Shown: positions 38,112-50,480, counted from the first letter of the stretch. The stretch: DNA of 64,000 nucleotides from Cristatella mucedo (GCA_009760855.2 WPIO01000110.1:1197501-1261500), one strand, 5' to 3'. A program made the numbers and translations. The notes: generated by a model not told the origin, from the letters alone.

Positions 38112-38643
38112 GTTGAGCGTAGGTTGCTGTAGGGTTTGCTTTGCCTACTCCGAAGCTACTGCTCCTGCTGCCAACTAGACCATGTCACGTATCTGTCTTA
38201 GCTCTGTCTCAGCTTAGCTTAGCTTGCTCTGAGGCATTTGAAGCTCGATGTATTTTTTTAGGTAAAAATGCTCTGCCTCCTTGCCGACTGTTTCTGCTGT
38301 GACCTCGGTGGAGGTGTGGCGAGCTTGGCATTTTGCCACGTCGCCGATGTACACAGCATAAGCTTGCTCTACCGATCAGTAGTCTGGCTAGCCGCACCTA
38401 GCTGCGCCTCGGGGAGGTCGTGTCACTAAAATATCGATCTCTTCTTTGTGGTGCTCTCCAAGCGTCGACCGCCGTCGGTGCCGGCCTCTGCCACCGCCAC
38501 CGTAATGCTCTCTGCACCGCTTCTGACCCCTGACCCCCCCAGGCTCAGCTGTTGTTTGTGGGTGGGCGCGTGCCGCGCCCACACGAGGGCGTGGCACCGT
38601 GCGTCGTCGAGCGACGCCGCCAACGCCGCTGCCCTCGTTGCAG

Positions 38644-38798
38644 TGAGCGAGAGAAGCTACGCTATGAGCGACCAATCGCGAATGCTGCCGCCGCCGCCCG
38701 GCGAGCTGGTCGGCATGCCGCCCGAGGTCAGTTCTAGCAGGGCCTCCTTTCACGTGGCCATGGATAATCCCTGCGAGTATTTCATCGATATCATGTGA
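38644..38798 (+). CDS. dvl: dvl last exon: conserved C terminus and stop
   Basis: Acceptor tgccctcgttgcag, phase 1 in. It reads V-SERSYAMSDQSRMLPPPPGE then LVGMPPEVSSSRASFHVAMD and NPCEYFIDIM, stop TGA. The ending NPCE-F-D-M is the hallmark Dishevelled C terminus, reported in vertebrates to dock on the protein's own PDZ. An extra cassette exon between 36817 and 38643 cannot be excluded, since both flanks are phase 1. Confidence 0.93.
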
Positions 38799-39154
38799 CC
38801 GCCACCGTGGGCGGCCGCGGCTCCCTGCACGTGTCGTCGCCGGCTCGCGAGTGTGGCGTAGCGCCGGCCGACTCGCCTACACGCAGCAGCTGACGTAGAG
38901 CCACCCGTCGGACCGTGCTCAGCGTGCCTGCTGTGGACAGATCGCATCGCTCTGCCTGTTGTGCTTCCGGCCGACGCGTCGGCGGCCGTAGTAGGCGACA
39001 TAGTAGAGACGACTTGTAGCGGCCGTCAGTGACGTCGGTGGCGCTTTTGCTCTCGCCCTTTTGTCGCACCAGTTGCCGCTGCCAACCGGCTAGCGCACAG
39101 CTCTAATGGCACGCGTGTGGAGCTAACACATTAAACGTTTGAATCGGCAAAGAA

Positions 39155-39312
<158 letters not shown>

Positions 39313-41063
39313 GAAAGGAGAGTTAAAGAGGAGAGAACTGGTGCTGCTGCTGCCGCCACCGCCGCTGCTATCACTGCTGTGGCTGCACACACTTCCGGTT
39401 CAGCTTTGCCTCGCGACCCGAGCCGTTTGTGAGACGCAGCACCGAGCACGCGGCGTGACTCGTGTATCGCGGACTTTATTGGCACTTCCGGCTGTGCCGT
39501 CGTCGTCGATGCCGCCTCTTTGGCGTCGTTCTAATCGCTTGCCTGCATAGCGCGAGCGTCGGCTGCTGAATCACTTGCACCGTGTCGGTGCCACGCGCCG
39601 CGGTGCTGCTGGCGCTCTGCAGAGTTGGGTGTGCTTGAACTGCAGGCGTGGCAGCAGCAGTGTGTTGAGTGCGCTTACTACGGGCTCCGGTGTCGTTTCA
39701 TTATAGACAATGCTGCTTATTGAGGAGCTGTGAGGACTGGCGTAGGCAAGAACTCTCTCAAGCCTGCCACCGCCGCCGCTGCTTCGATAGGTGGGGGCGA
39801 GGCAGGCAGAGAGGCCGGCTCGTTTGTAGCCGTCGAAGCTCGTCCTCCTCCACCTCCCACCTCCTCCTATTCTTCCTCCTGCTGCTACTGCTGCTGCTGC
39901 TGCTGCTAATGGCCGACTTCCGGAATGACGGTGAAGCAGCTGTACGGCAGGTGTACATACATATTTCCCCACGGTCGTCGGCATTCGGCTCGGTAGCTAG
40001 CACAGTGGCCAGACCTCACGCTCTGCGGCCGCCGCCGAGCGTGAGGAGGTCTGGAGCTGCGAGCAGCTCGGGCTGCAGCTGCGCACAGCAGCAACTCCTC
40101 GGGCGATTCGAAGCGGCCGCCGGGAGTCGGCAGCCACACTCGCGCCACAGCACCACGTGGCGGCTCTGCTATCTCGGACTGCGTAGGTAGCCATGGCTGA
40201 CGGGCACTCCCTGTGGAGCAGCCTCCGAACAGCCTCTGTGACTTTGCGAGTGAAATCCGTCACATGCCACGCGACCAGATGCCACATGACACTTGCAACC
40301 GCTGCTGCCGCCGCTTCGCAGTAGCTCCGTCGCTGCTCCGAGGCCACCATGCCGCCGGGTCGGGGCTTCGATCGCGGTCCAGTGGGGCGTGCGCGGAATC
40401 GAGTAGCGTCTTCCTGTGTTCCGGTGCGCGGCAGCCCGGAGCGAGCAGACGCCGTTCGTTCAATTAGTCGGACAGAGTTAAATCGAGTAGGATAGGCTTT
40501 CTAATGGGCAGGGCAGCCCTTGTGCAGCCTGCAGCCTTGTAGGGCTTACCCGTTTTTCTTGTGTGCCCAAAGGTCTTGCGCCTCTCGGGTGGCGGTCGCC
40601 AGCGCATGCGAGCGCGTGTGCCAGCCAGCGCAGCTTTTCCTTCCTCCTCCTCCGCGAGCGCGCTGCAGCCGCGAGCGCCTCGCTGTTTCCGTTGTTGACC
40701 TGAGAGGTTTGCACTGCTACCTGTTGTGCTTGCTTGGAGCCATGCCATCACACAAGTGTCAGTCTAGCTTGTTGTCGAGTCTCTGCGTTGTTACATGCTG
40801 CTGCAGCTGCAGCTGTGGATTCGATGGGTCGGATTTTATGCGCCGGAGTTTTCCCTTCGCTTCGCTGCTGGCTTTGTTGCATCGAGTTTTTTGTAGCATT
40901 TCGACGTCCGAGTCCGAATGTTGCTGGCGCCGTTCGCGCTAGCCGCTCGAGATCGACCGTTTTGGGCGCATGCACGCACGCACGATGCCGCGTTAGGAGA
41001 CTGCTAGCAGCCGGCGCCGACGCGCAAATAAGCACGCCGTTGCTTGGGCGTACGTCGATGGCT

Positions 41064-41069
41064 TTTATT
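41064..41069 (-). promoter_or_regulatory. Candidate flvcr polyadenylation signal
   Basis: tttatt on plus is AATAAA on minus, 929 bp past the stop codon. It is the nearest canonical hexamer I saw. No transcript evidence. Confidence 0.3.
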
Positions 41070-41284
41070 TCATCGAGGCCACGCTCGCTCGTGCGCAGCA
41101 GCAGCAGCTGCTGCAACGGGAAGGCACTGTGGCGACTGCGGTCGTGCAAGTTCCGTTGGGCGAAGCTCGTGCGCACGACGGAGCCGTGAGTGCGAGCGAG
41201 CGAGTCAGGTCAGCGAGTCGAGCCGCCGTCAGGCTTTTCCCTTTAAGCCTTTGGTCACTTTGGCCGATGAGTTTTGGCCTCTGT

Positions 41285-41446
41285 CGATCATCGATGATCA
41301 GATGATCAGATCAGATCTGATGATCAGATCAGATCTGATGATCAGATCAGATCTGATGCAGCAGATCAGATCTGATGATCAGATCAGATCTGATGCAGCA
41401 GATCAGATCATCAGATCAGATCAGATCATCAGATCAGATCTGATGC
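41285..41446. repeat. GATC-rich self-complementary satellite array
   Basis: Irregular repeats of gatcagatcagatctgat with gatgcagca spacers. atcagatctgat is a perfect 12-bp palindrome repeated several times, so either strand can fold into many alternative hairpins. Confidence 0.93.
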
Positions 41447-41997
41447 AGCAGCAGCCGCCTGCTGCTGTTCGGTCGGCTTCGCTTGCTGTGCCTGCCAAGC
41501 GAAGGCGTCGCGAGAAAGTCGCGCGGCTCGTCGTCAACGACGTCAAAGTCGTCAACGACGCTCAAGCCACGAGGCAGCATTGCTTGCGACGGTGCAGCAC
41601 GCTGGCTGGCACTTGCGAGCGACCGCCGGCTAGGTGATATATTTGCCTGCAGGCGCGGCAGAGAAACGACCGTGCGATGTCATTCTATGCAAGCACGACA
41701 ATACGATGCCATTGTGGGGGGGGCCAGTTCGATCTTGGTAGGCTGGCGACTAACCAATTAGGCAGGCTGGTGACCACGTGCAGGCTAGTGGCTACGAATC
41801 GGTAGTGTGTGGGTGTGTGAAAGTCAGGTCGGGCAACCGTAGCTTGACCGGTTGTGATCGCCCTTTGTCCACCTGCTTTCCCCATAAGAAATAGCTCGAG
41901 GCCGCGAATCCTTTGCCAAGCCTAACATGCTGTTCCACAAGCACGGAGCTGTGTGAATGCAGCCACAACTTATGCATACTCCCTCGACTATGTCGAC

Positions 41998-42101
41998 TTA
42001 GTAGAGACTAATGTAGACGACTCTGCAAAATGTAATTAGCACAGTACTCACGTCGTCTTGTTGTTCAGCAGCTTGTCTTCTGAGGTTATTTTTTATTCCA
42101 G
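41998..42101 (-). CDS. flvcr: flvcr terminal exon: cytoplasmic tail and stop
   Basis: Acceptor acaccgttgcag after a 78-bp intron, phase 1 in. It reads T-GIKNNLRRQAAEQQDDVSTV, then LITFCRVVYISLY and TAA. IK-NLRRQ matches the family's IKSDLRR after the last helix. The tail is shorter than in vertebrates. A strong donor (GACGAC|gtgagt, 42051) and acceptor (attttgcag, 42023) inside this exon would give a different ending, SRLH-stop. Confidence 0.8.
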
Positions 42102-42179
42102 CTGCAACGGTGTTTACATTGGATTGGTTGAACACTACACAGGTCGTTTGGAGGAGCTACTAGTTGTCAATCTACTTAC

Positions 42180-42306
42180 TCGTAAAAACTGCACCGAGGA
42201 GTAAAACTCCGCACAGGCTGAGATTCGCAATCCTAATGCTTTCTGGAGAGTCGCCTCCGGCAGCCATCACGTAGCTCATAATCATTGTCAGAATTATGCC
42301 AAAAAT
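42180..42306 (-). CDS. flvcr: flvcr exon: last transmembrane helices
   Basis: Acceptor gtcatacaattacag, donor gtaagt. Phase 0 in, phase 1 out. It reads IFGIILTMIMSYVMAAGGDS, then PESIRIANLSLCGVLLLGAV and FT. IFGI directly after the SSQ exon end is the family's order (AS-Q|IFGI). The intron before it is 8.7 kb. The last helix fits the final MFS helix. Confidence 0.88.
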
Positions 42307-42704
42307 CTGTAATTGTATGACGTCTCGTGGTCTTTAGACGTATTGCAAACTTACGAAGGAAACGAGAAGTAAGCAAACGAGATTAACGGAGCAAGCCCGA
42401 GTGGCTAGCCCGAGCCGACATGAGTCACTGCATTTGCTGGGCATATCTAAATGGTGGCCTATAAAATGGTTGATTGGTCCTCTGAATGCCAGTACGACTA
42501 TTAGAGGTACACAGTGTGAGCGTCCCTAACACGGAAATTCCTGCAACTGCCTGCTGGAGCAAATTTGCAAGCAGAAACCTCCACGATGCAGAAAGCAGTC
42601 TCAACTGCATCGGTCCACGGAGCCCATTCTCAGGAATGCATATTCGGTTGTTCAGCGATTCACTGTGAGGGATGTTTTAAGGATGCTCTACGAATATAAA
42701 AAAA

Positions 42705-42845
42705 ATATATAATTCATTTATATAGCGCCCCAAGAGAACTTAATCTCTATTCAGGCGCTTCACATATGCCTCGGGGCGCGAGCCCACGACCTCAGTCAGA
42801 CCTCGGTCACCGGGGAGAGCACCTTAACCGCTAGACCGAAGGGAG
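42705..42845 (-). mobile_element. tRNA-like SINE with LINE type B-like tail, copy 1
   Basis: Minus strand: ggtctagcggttaaggtgct (A-box region), gaggtcgtgggctcgcgccc (B-box-like), then gtgaagcgcctgaatagaga, ttaagttctcttggggcgct and an AT tail. The second half matches the type B LINE tail (aagcgcctagaaagagattg, gttctctgagggcgct). Confidence 0.8.
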
Positions 42846-43229
42846 GAAGCACAAGCACTCGTGTTAGCTCTCGCGTGTGTAACGTGTAGTGAATACTCGT
42901 GGTCGCTACTGGTGGGATGGGTTGCCTGCTGCAGGGGTGAAGCCCGTGCGGCACGAGTGTAGCTCGCCTTGCAAGTTACACCGCGAAGAAAACCCATTGC
43001 TAGGTGAACACGGTACTAGGCACCGGTTGCCAGAAACATCCAGTGCTGGCCGTCCGACCGGAAACTACCCAGCGTACTGGGATCGTGCTAATCGAAAGTG
43101 TCAGCAGCCGCACAAACGAATACCGGCTATACAAAGGATGGCAGCTGGCCTTGAACGGTTATACTGTGCTCGATGCCATAACTCGAACATATTGGAGATA
43201 GAGATGCAGATAGCAGCAGTTGAGCTTCA

Positions 43230-44080
43230 ATAATAATAGAATAGAACATATCTATATGGCACCCTCTCAGAATAAATCTTTTTCAATAACATTCATCAGT
43301 GTCAGCATCTTCACGAAAAGCACGATCCGCCAGAGATCAGAGCAAATGATATGAGGAACATGTCGGTTTGAGATGTCAAGTCAGTGGACTTACCCTAGTT
43401 GTATAACTAAGCGGTAAGCTCTAGATTGTAGGAGCGTGCGAACTGAGGACACGTTCTCAATAATGTTTGAGGTTGGTTTAGGACCAGCTAAATGTCCCGT
43501 CGGAAGAGATACTACTATGCGAGAGCAAGAGAATGAGGCAACCTAAAAGTGAACGTTGAGCCTTGAAGTCGACATGTGGAGTTGGACACCATCTATAAGC
43601 ATCTTGTTGCGCCGGCAGCAGGACGCTTAAGTATAGTGTTATAGAAGTGTAGTCGGGATGTCACTAATATGTGTAGCAGCTTGTTGTCTGTGGTTTCCTT
43701 GTCTCTGCAGGAATTTGGTTCTTAGCTGAAAGTGAGTGGATATGACGGTCATCTGACGAAAGATGAGTTGAGAGCAGGACACACATGTTTTTCACGGAGG
43801 CTACAGAGGATAAGCTAGCCCATTTTTGCGGGTAAGGGTGTCTAAATTTCTCAGTAACACTAGGTTTTAGCTTAACTACTAAGTTGGTTGTATGGTAATT
43901 TATTTTAGAGAACGTTTCCCGACGTTAAAAAGTGGAGCGTCGTCTGCGTAAAAATTGAAGTCTAGGTCGTGTTTAGCGATTGCAAGGGCGAGAGGGATAG
44001 AACTAAGTGAAACAATAAGGGATAGAATTAAGTGCACAGGTAAACAGTCACTGAGTGCCGCTCTCTTATATAATTCATTA
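43230..44080 (-). mobile_element. Degraded LINE 3' half
   Basis: Tail-like aatagaacatatctatatgg and caccctctcagaataaatct at 43235-43285, then minus-strand remnants of the palm-to-tail region up to the SINE at 44083. No intact frame. Confidence 0.55.
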
Positions 44081-44082
44081 TA

Positions 44083-44225
44083 TATAATTCATTCGTATAG
44101 CGCCACAAGAGAACTTAATCTCTATTCAGGCGCTTCACGTATGCCTCCGGGCACGAGCCCACGATCTCAGCCAGACCTTGTTCGGGGGCGAGCACCTTAA
44201 CCGCTGGACTAAGCCAGCTCTTAGG
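44083..44225 (-). mobile_element. tRNA-like SINE with LINE type B-like tail, copy 2
   Basis: Minus strand: ttagtccagcggttaaggtg, gatcgtgggctcgtgcccgg, gtgaagcgcctgaatagaga and gttctcttgtggcgctatac. Closely similar to the 42705 copy along its whole length. Confidence 0.8.
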
Positions 44226-44365
44226 CCGATGGCCACAGGTCTTTGACATTTAAGCTCTGAAATCTTCCGTCGATTACAGCGCAGTGCCAGTAATGCCTAT
44301 CGGAGATAATGGGCGCTCAAGAAGGAGTTGACGATCAATAACATCGATCGCTGCCGAGGCGTCCG

Positions 44366-44418
44366 ACAGAGCTAGCAGAGCGACAGAGCTAGCAGAGCGA
44401 CAGAGCTAGCAGAGCGAC
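44366..44418. repeat. Three copies of an 18-bp unit
   Basis: gacagagctagcagagc is repeated three times in a row within LINE-like sequence. Confidence 0.9.
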
Positions 44419-44859
44419 TCTACTACCTTAAGCAGCATTCACGAGAAAGTCCTTTTACACACGCAGCTCAGCGCTGCGAGTTTTTATGTGAGAGTTTAGC
44501 TGCCTATCTCTACTTAGTAATTGCCGAATCTTTGGTAGAAACGGTAATAGGAAGGCTTAGATTGAAGTTGCTGAACATGTAGTGATCTAGTATAGACTTC
44601 TTACAGGAGCCTGACAGCATACTCTTTGTAGGATGTAGAAACAAGAACTGAGTCTAAGAGCATACTCATTACGTTAGTTACGCAGGAAAATAGCAAATCT
44701 ATGTATCTCGGGTGAAAAATAGCAGAAATGGGATCTTGATGGCCATGACTAGGCATGACTGGGAGATGGAATTGGCAACGACAGGCCTTAATGTAGACAT
44801 CGATACAAAGCATGGAACGAAGAGTGGGGAGTCCTGTTGGAATATGGCCTTAATAAGAA

Positions 44860-45580
44860 TAATAATTATAAGACAATCGAATCGTGCATCCAGATAGCTA
44901 AATCCCGTTCTAGGCATTCTACATATGCTGCGAGGGAAGTAATTCAATACGGTCAGTGATAAAATGCACGTCAGCACGCATAAACACATGGACAGTTAAC
45001 ATGGACCAAGAATATTCTCTGGAGAACAGGTGCGTTTTAGCCTCTTTTGAATGTCAAAAGTCGGCAAGTCCTATGTCATTCGGGAGTGAGTTTCAGGTTT
45101 TGGAGAATATTAACTAGAGATTTGGTCAATAAAGCATTTGAAATGTATTAGAGGCACAGCATAAGAACTTAAGCCATATGAGCAGGTTGTATGATGCCTG
45201 GTCCGATTGGGAAGTGGTTCGGACAGGTAATAATAATATTTGTATAGCGCCCTTGAAGAACTTAATCTCTTTCTAGGCACTTTACATATGCTGTAAAGGA
45301 AGCATGATCTTACAGTTACTAATAGCATGCACAATGACAATAAGGATAACATGGTTAGGGGTGACAGGGTCAGCATGCAAAAATAGTTAGTGGCAGCATG
45401 CACAGTGTCAATGCATAAGCACACAAAGGACATACTAAATGCTGTGACAAACAGATAGGTAGGCCTGTGCAAGAGAACCTAGGGACTTAAACTGAGTGCA
45501 AAAAACTTTGAAGTCGATGTGCTTCTTGATAGGAAGCCAGCGACACTGAGGAGAAGACGAGAGAGTTACAAAAGTTGAGA
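44860..45580 (-). mobile_element. Two abutting LINE 3'-end fragments
   Basis: Tail motifs begin at about 44860 (aataagaataataattataa, ctaggcattctacatatgct) and again at 45226 (aataataatatttgtatagc, cttaatctctttctaggcac). Each is followed by 3' UTR-like sequence. Minus orientation. Confidence 0.7.
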
Positions 45581-45584
45581 TGCA

Positions 45585-46330
45585 ATGTCACAAATTCACG
45601 GATCAACTAAGATTTGGTATCCCTGTCTAAGCACGCCAAAATTTCTGCTATACGCACCCGACGATAAAACGGAACTTCTGCTCATAGGACACCCTGAGCG
45701 TCTAGCTAGACTAGCAGGCTTTGGTCTTCTAATGGGTGATTCTGTTGCGCAACCATCACACTGTGCTCGGAATTTACGAGTCGTCTTCGACAGTTGCTTT
45801 CATTTTGAAAGCGTAAGCGTTGAGAAGACTACTTCCACAGCTAGGCATCTCGTCTGATCTAAATCTGATAACTAAATCTGATATCTAAAAATCTAAATCT
45901 GATATCTAAAAATAGGAACTGTCTTCCGCGGTAACTTGCAAAGAATTTAACTGCCTCTTTAGTTCTGTCTCGGCTAGATTACTGTAATTTCCTTTTAGCT
46001 GGTTTACCGAAAAAAGCCACTAGGCCACTGCAACTGGCGATGAATATGGCTGCAGGACTAGTTCAAAAATCCCACAGGTTTGACCACATGTCTCATCTGC
46101 TGAAAGAGTTTGGATGGCCGCCGGTTGATCAATGGATACAGAGGAAAGTTCTTATGCTGACCCACAAGACCGGCCACGGCTTGCCTCCTCCATACCTAGC
46201 AGAACTGCTGCACCAGTTTAAGCCTCCTCTTGTCCTCAGATCCTGTATGGACAATAAATTAGGTCCGCTTAAAGATCGTTGGCGCCAAAAACCTTTGCTC
46301 TGCAGGTCCTAAACTGTGAAACCCGCTTCC
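45585..46330 (+). mobile_element. LINE RT tail fragment, type A-like
   Basis: Plus-strand frames: DDKTELLLIGHPERLARLAG (about 45660-45720) after the catalytic region, then MNMAAGLVQKSHRFDHMSHL, LLKEFGWPPVDQWIQ and HKTGHGLPPPYLAELLHQFK, similar to 28320-28760 but on the opposite strand. Broken by frameshifts. Confidence 0.82.
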
Positions 46331-46365
46331 GAGATTCTTAAGAAACAACTATTCTCCAGCAGCCG

Positions 46366-46455
46366 ACTATAATAATAATAATAATGCACTTGATAAAGTG
46401 CCCTCATAGAACTCAATCTCTTTCTAGGCGCTTTACATTTGCTGCAAAGGGAGAT
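46366..46455 (-). mobile_element. LINE type B 3' tail
   Basis: aataataataataatgcact, tgataaagtgccctcataga and ctttctaggcgctttacatt, the reverse complement of the tails at 17565 and 35770. Confidence 0.88.
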
Positions 46456-47539
46456 TTCGAGCCGTTCAGATGCTGTAACCTGAGGGATGAACTCTCTGAA
46501 CTTATCTATCATCTTGATAACGAATACGAATACGAATATACGAAGCTAACAAAAATGCGTACCGGATCGGCACAAAGATGATCACTAGTTAATGGGGAGC
46601 CGTTGAGGAGACTGGGGGCAGGATTTTTAGTCACGTGCCTGTGACACAAAATACTTTCGATGCCACAAAGTTTCTGTAGAAGCGACACCCGGTGCCAGCT
46701 CAGGATGCTGTGTACAGTGTGTCATTTTACCACATCAAGCCACATGCGCCCTTAGCAATGAAATGAGTAGTTTGAAGAGCGAATATCTCGTGTGAATTGG
46801 TGCAATGGAAACACCGTGAGAGTTCATGGTAGGCTACTTACGTTGGCTTTCTTATTGACTCTGAAGATTTTTGAAAAGCAGATGGACAGAGGCAAGGCAG
46901 CTTCAAGATTAATTCAGAGTTACCCTCTGCGAGCACAGCCCCTATTTCTGTCTAGGAGTCTCTTAAGGATCTAATTTATAATGGTACTTTAAAGTTTGGC
47001 AATTTTCTGAATCCATTCATGCAGTAGTATAGTTTCCCACAACCCAGGGTAAGACTGCCGGCCGAATCCTAGTGTTTCTTTTTATCATTGCCCCACGCTG
47101 ACACCTTCAAAGTACTCGTTAACAGTGAAAAAAGCTTCGAGAATAAAGTAAGTTGCGTTCACGCTTACGAATCCTTATGTGGGCGAAAAATCCGATCCGT
47201 GATTGATGCGCCACCACGTCGAGGCCATCGCCTTGAAGTCCACTCAAAAATCTCTTATGCCTCTAAAACTTGCAATTTTAGCTTTTCTACATTTTAACTT
47301 TCGATTAGTAGTTTTTAACTCATGGAACGTTTTGTACGTGAGACATTACTCAAATTTGAGATATTCTGAAACTTCGCGCCGGCGACTAGCATTAGAGGGG
47401 CTCTCTAGACCTCTCTGAAAATAGATACCTATTTAGCAATTAAAATTTTTAGGCCATGAACCTTCAAAAGGTGCAACTTTCTACAAAAAAAGTAGAATTC
47501 GTGCTCGAAAGGCGCTTAAAATTTGGTATTATTTATATG

Positions 47540-47632
47540 AATATATATGTTATAATTAAATGATAATATATAATTATATAGATATAATTGTATAATTTTA
47601 TATATTATATATAATTATATATATATAAATAA
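47540..47632. repeat. AT-rich low-complexity run
   Basis: About 90 bp of tatataatta-type sequence. Confidence 0.85.
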
Positions 47633-47960
47633 GCCTGATTTAAAGGGACAAGATATCATTCCAGGTTTTTGAACTCTAACGGTTAGAACCGGTTATGTTG
47701 GGAATTAGGAGCGACTGCACCTGGACTAGAAGCCATAGAGTTTCCAGCTGGCCTCTTGTCGGACTCCATTCGTGGGCAACTAGTCAATGGTTAGGCAGCG
47801 TGCAAAGTCCAAGTCGTTACTGGTTACACATTGTTTATACATAAGCATAGTTATACTAGTTTGTGCAGTAGTTTCTACGGGTAGCTAAGCCGGGTTAGCT
47901 ACCCTGCTGGGACTCGAAGGATTCTTGAAGGAGCAGCTGGTGCAGCTGGCCACCACTTAA

Positions 47961-48127
47961 AAATGGCGGCGCTTCTTCCGGTCTGCACGACGGCCTGCAC
48001 GACGGGACGACCTCTCGCAGTGCTCACACTATCGCTGCGGCCTCGTCGCGACGGCTCAACGGTCGGTCGGCCTCGTCGCGTCGAGCGCGACGCGGCGAGG
48101 GAGCCTCGCCTCGCCTGCTCGCTTTGA
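47961..48127 (+). promoter_or_regulatory. Promoter-like CpG patch with YY1/ETS-type motifs and small ORF
   Basis: aaatggcggc (47961-47970) is YY1-like and cttccggt (47975-47982) ETS-like, at the edge of a CpG-dense block (47960-48130). An ATG in the YY1-like motif opens a 54-codon Arg-rich frame (47963-48127) with no recognised relative. It could be a TSS antisense to flvcr or just a CpG patch. Inference only. Confidence 0.3.
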
Positions 48128-48774
48128 CTGCATCTAGATCGGTCAGCAGCATGTCAGCAGCGCTCTTCTCCTCTCCCCGCTCCTTCCTTCGCCTAGCGAG
48201 TCGTAGTCAGGGTAAATTCAAGTAAATGCAACCAACCAGAAAGCCTGTCCATCCCTCTCTAAAGAAATGTGGCAGCTTCCGTTTTTGAGACCCCCGAAGA
48301 CCCCCGTCTAAACTTTAGACCTCGGAGGTTCAACCGTCTAAAAAACGGACGAGGACGGAGGAGTTGGAAGGTGCCAGCTGCCTAGCCCAGGCGCGCCTCG
48401 CGGCACAAATCTGTAGACGCGATGAAAATGAATCACCTCTTCTGCGCCGCTAAAAGTCCATGTTCTTTGAAAGAAAAAAAGTGGCGCAGCTCTAGAAAAC
48501 GTGTACGAAGGAGGCTTTCGATTCGGTCCTAATGGGGTCCTAATTGGGCGAACATCCGGCCCGTGACATCCAGCCCGTGAATTGCTGTAGTTTGAATCAA
48601 GCCAGCTCGGAGACGAGTACTTCCAGCCAGATCCACGAGGTGGAGGCTCAAAGGTCTCAGCTTCAGTTCTCCTGCCACCGGCTGGGCCCCCAGGGGGCGG
48701 GGAGGGTCGGGCCAGCTGGCTTCCCCCATCTGGCCACCACCCCCCCTGGCGAAGCCACTGCATGGCAGGGCTTA

Positions 48775-49100
48775 CCGTATTTTTTATGAGTATAAGTCGC
48801 ACCCAAGAATGAATCGCACCCTCAGTTTATGGACACAATTTTTGAAATTTTTTTTGAAAAATATCATTACTGAATACACATTGCTCACTTTGTATTAATA
48901 TAAATTTGCTTTAATCGTCGCATTTAGCAAGAAGTTCTTCATCAGTATCACTACTAACATTTTCTTAGTCTTCTGCAACATTGTCAATGTCTGAATCGTC
49001 ACTTTCACTGTATGAAATGACTGACACTGACTTGCAGTGTATAGGCTGCAGGTTTATTTTTTAAATTGAAAAAGTGTGATTTATAATCTTAAAAACACGG
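48775..49100. mobile_element. Pogo/Tc1-mariner-like MITE with inverted ends and TA duplication
   Basis: The left end ccgtattttttatgagtata and the complement of the right end ccgtgtttttaagattataa match over about 30 bp. TA flanks both sides (48773-48774, 49101-49102). On minus, about 48900-49015 encodes an acidic run (SYSESDDSDIDNVAED, SSDTDEELLAKCDD) with one stop, like the acidic tail of pogo/Tigger transposases. About 326 bp, non-autonomous. Confidence 0.75.
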
Positions 49101-49246
49101 TAATTAAAGGCTTCGGTCCTCCTCCAACCGCCCGTACAGTTAAACCGAAAACGAAGGTGTAGCTAGCTTTTGAAAATAGAAAAGACAGAAATTCTTAGAC
49201 TGACATATGATCATGGTACGCGGCCGGTACATGCAGCAGACGTCAC

Positions 49247-49680
<434 letters not shown>

Positions 49681-50387
49681 CAGAGTTACCAAGGCAACCT
49701 GGGGGCCGGAGAGAAGGCGAAACCCCTCGGACTGACCTAAAGGTCAGTGCCCGGTTTTAGCCTGACACGCCCCTGCGGCCTTCCTAATAATTACTTATAT
49801 TCGTTTTTGAAAACCTCTCAGCCAGCCATACGAAAACTGGCTTTACTGGCCTTTACAATGGCCACAATCATTTACTCCGACGAGCCGCACGAAACATTAG
49901 CAGGGCCGGGCTTAACGGTCAGCACGGAGCTGGCGAATTGACGTAACGCTTTCCGGAGGGACCGCCTCTTGTCAAGTGTCAGTTTAAAGAGAAATCGGCA
50001 CCCGACTTTGGATGGCCTGATGGTGCAAGCGGCTCTACAGACATATCTAAAATGCGAATCGAAATTTTCCCTTAAGTGAAAAAATGTGCTGTGGCGTAGG
50101 TTTTCGAGGACCAGCGTGGCGTCAGCTCGTTCTAATGAGTAGGTGAAAATTGCACCGCGTCACGAACAGGTTTATGCATGGTGTCGGATGTCGTGGTGCT
50201 ACACAGAGCAGCGACCTCTGGTGGCGGCTGCTCTGTCATCATTCCACTCTCCAACCCCTTGATGGAATCAAGGTGTTCGTGAGCCATTTCGTTCGAATGG
50301 CGCTCGGCCACGTTTGCATCTCTTGCATTTACATCCCAAGTAGAACGGTATCCAAACGAAAATAGGACGCCAGCACGTGCCGGCTAT

Positions 50388-50480
50388 ACCGATTGTTATC
50401 CGGTGTTTCTCAGATGCCGGCACAAATAAGGCTGAGGCTGAGGCTCGAACCACTCAGCTTAGTCAACCGCTTAGCTCATA
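50388..50480 (-). mobile_element. tRNA-like SINE head
   Basis: Minus strand: gagctaagcggttgactaag (A-box region) and gtggttcgagcctcag (B box). Body continues toward lower coordinates without a recognised tail. Confidence 0.55.

Larger units (their letters stand above)
36817..38643 (+). other. dvl: Last dvl intron
   Basis: 1.8 kb. Contains a LINE tail at 37770-37852 and an exact 100-bp tandem duplication. The GC-rich part 38400-38640 upstream of the acceptor stays open in the exon frame but has no family similarity. Confidence 0.75.
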
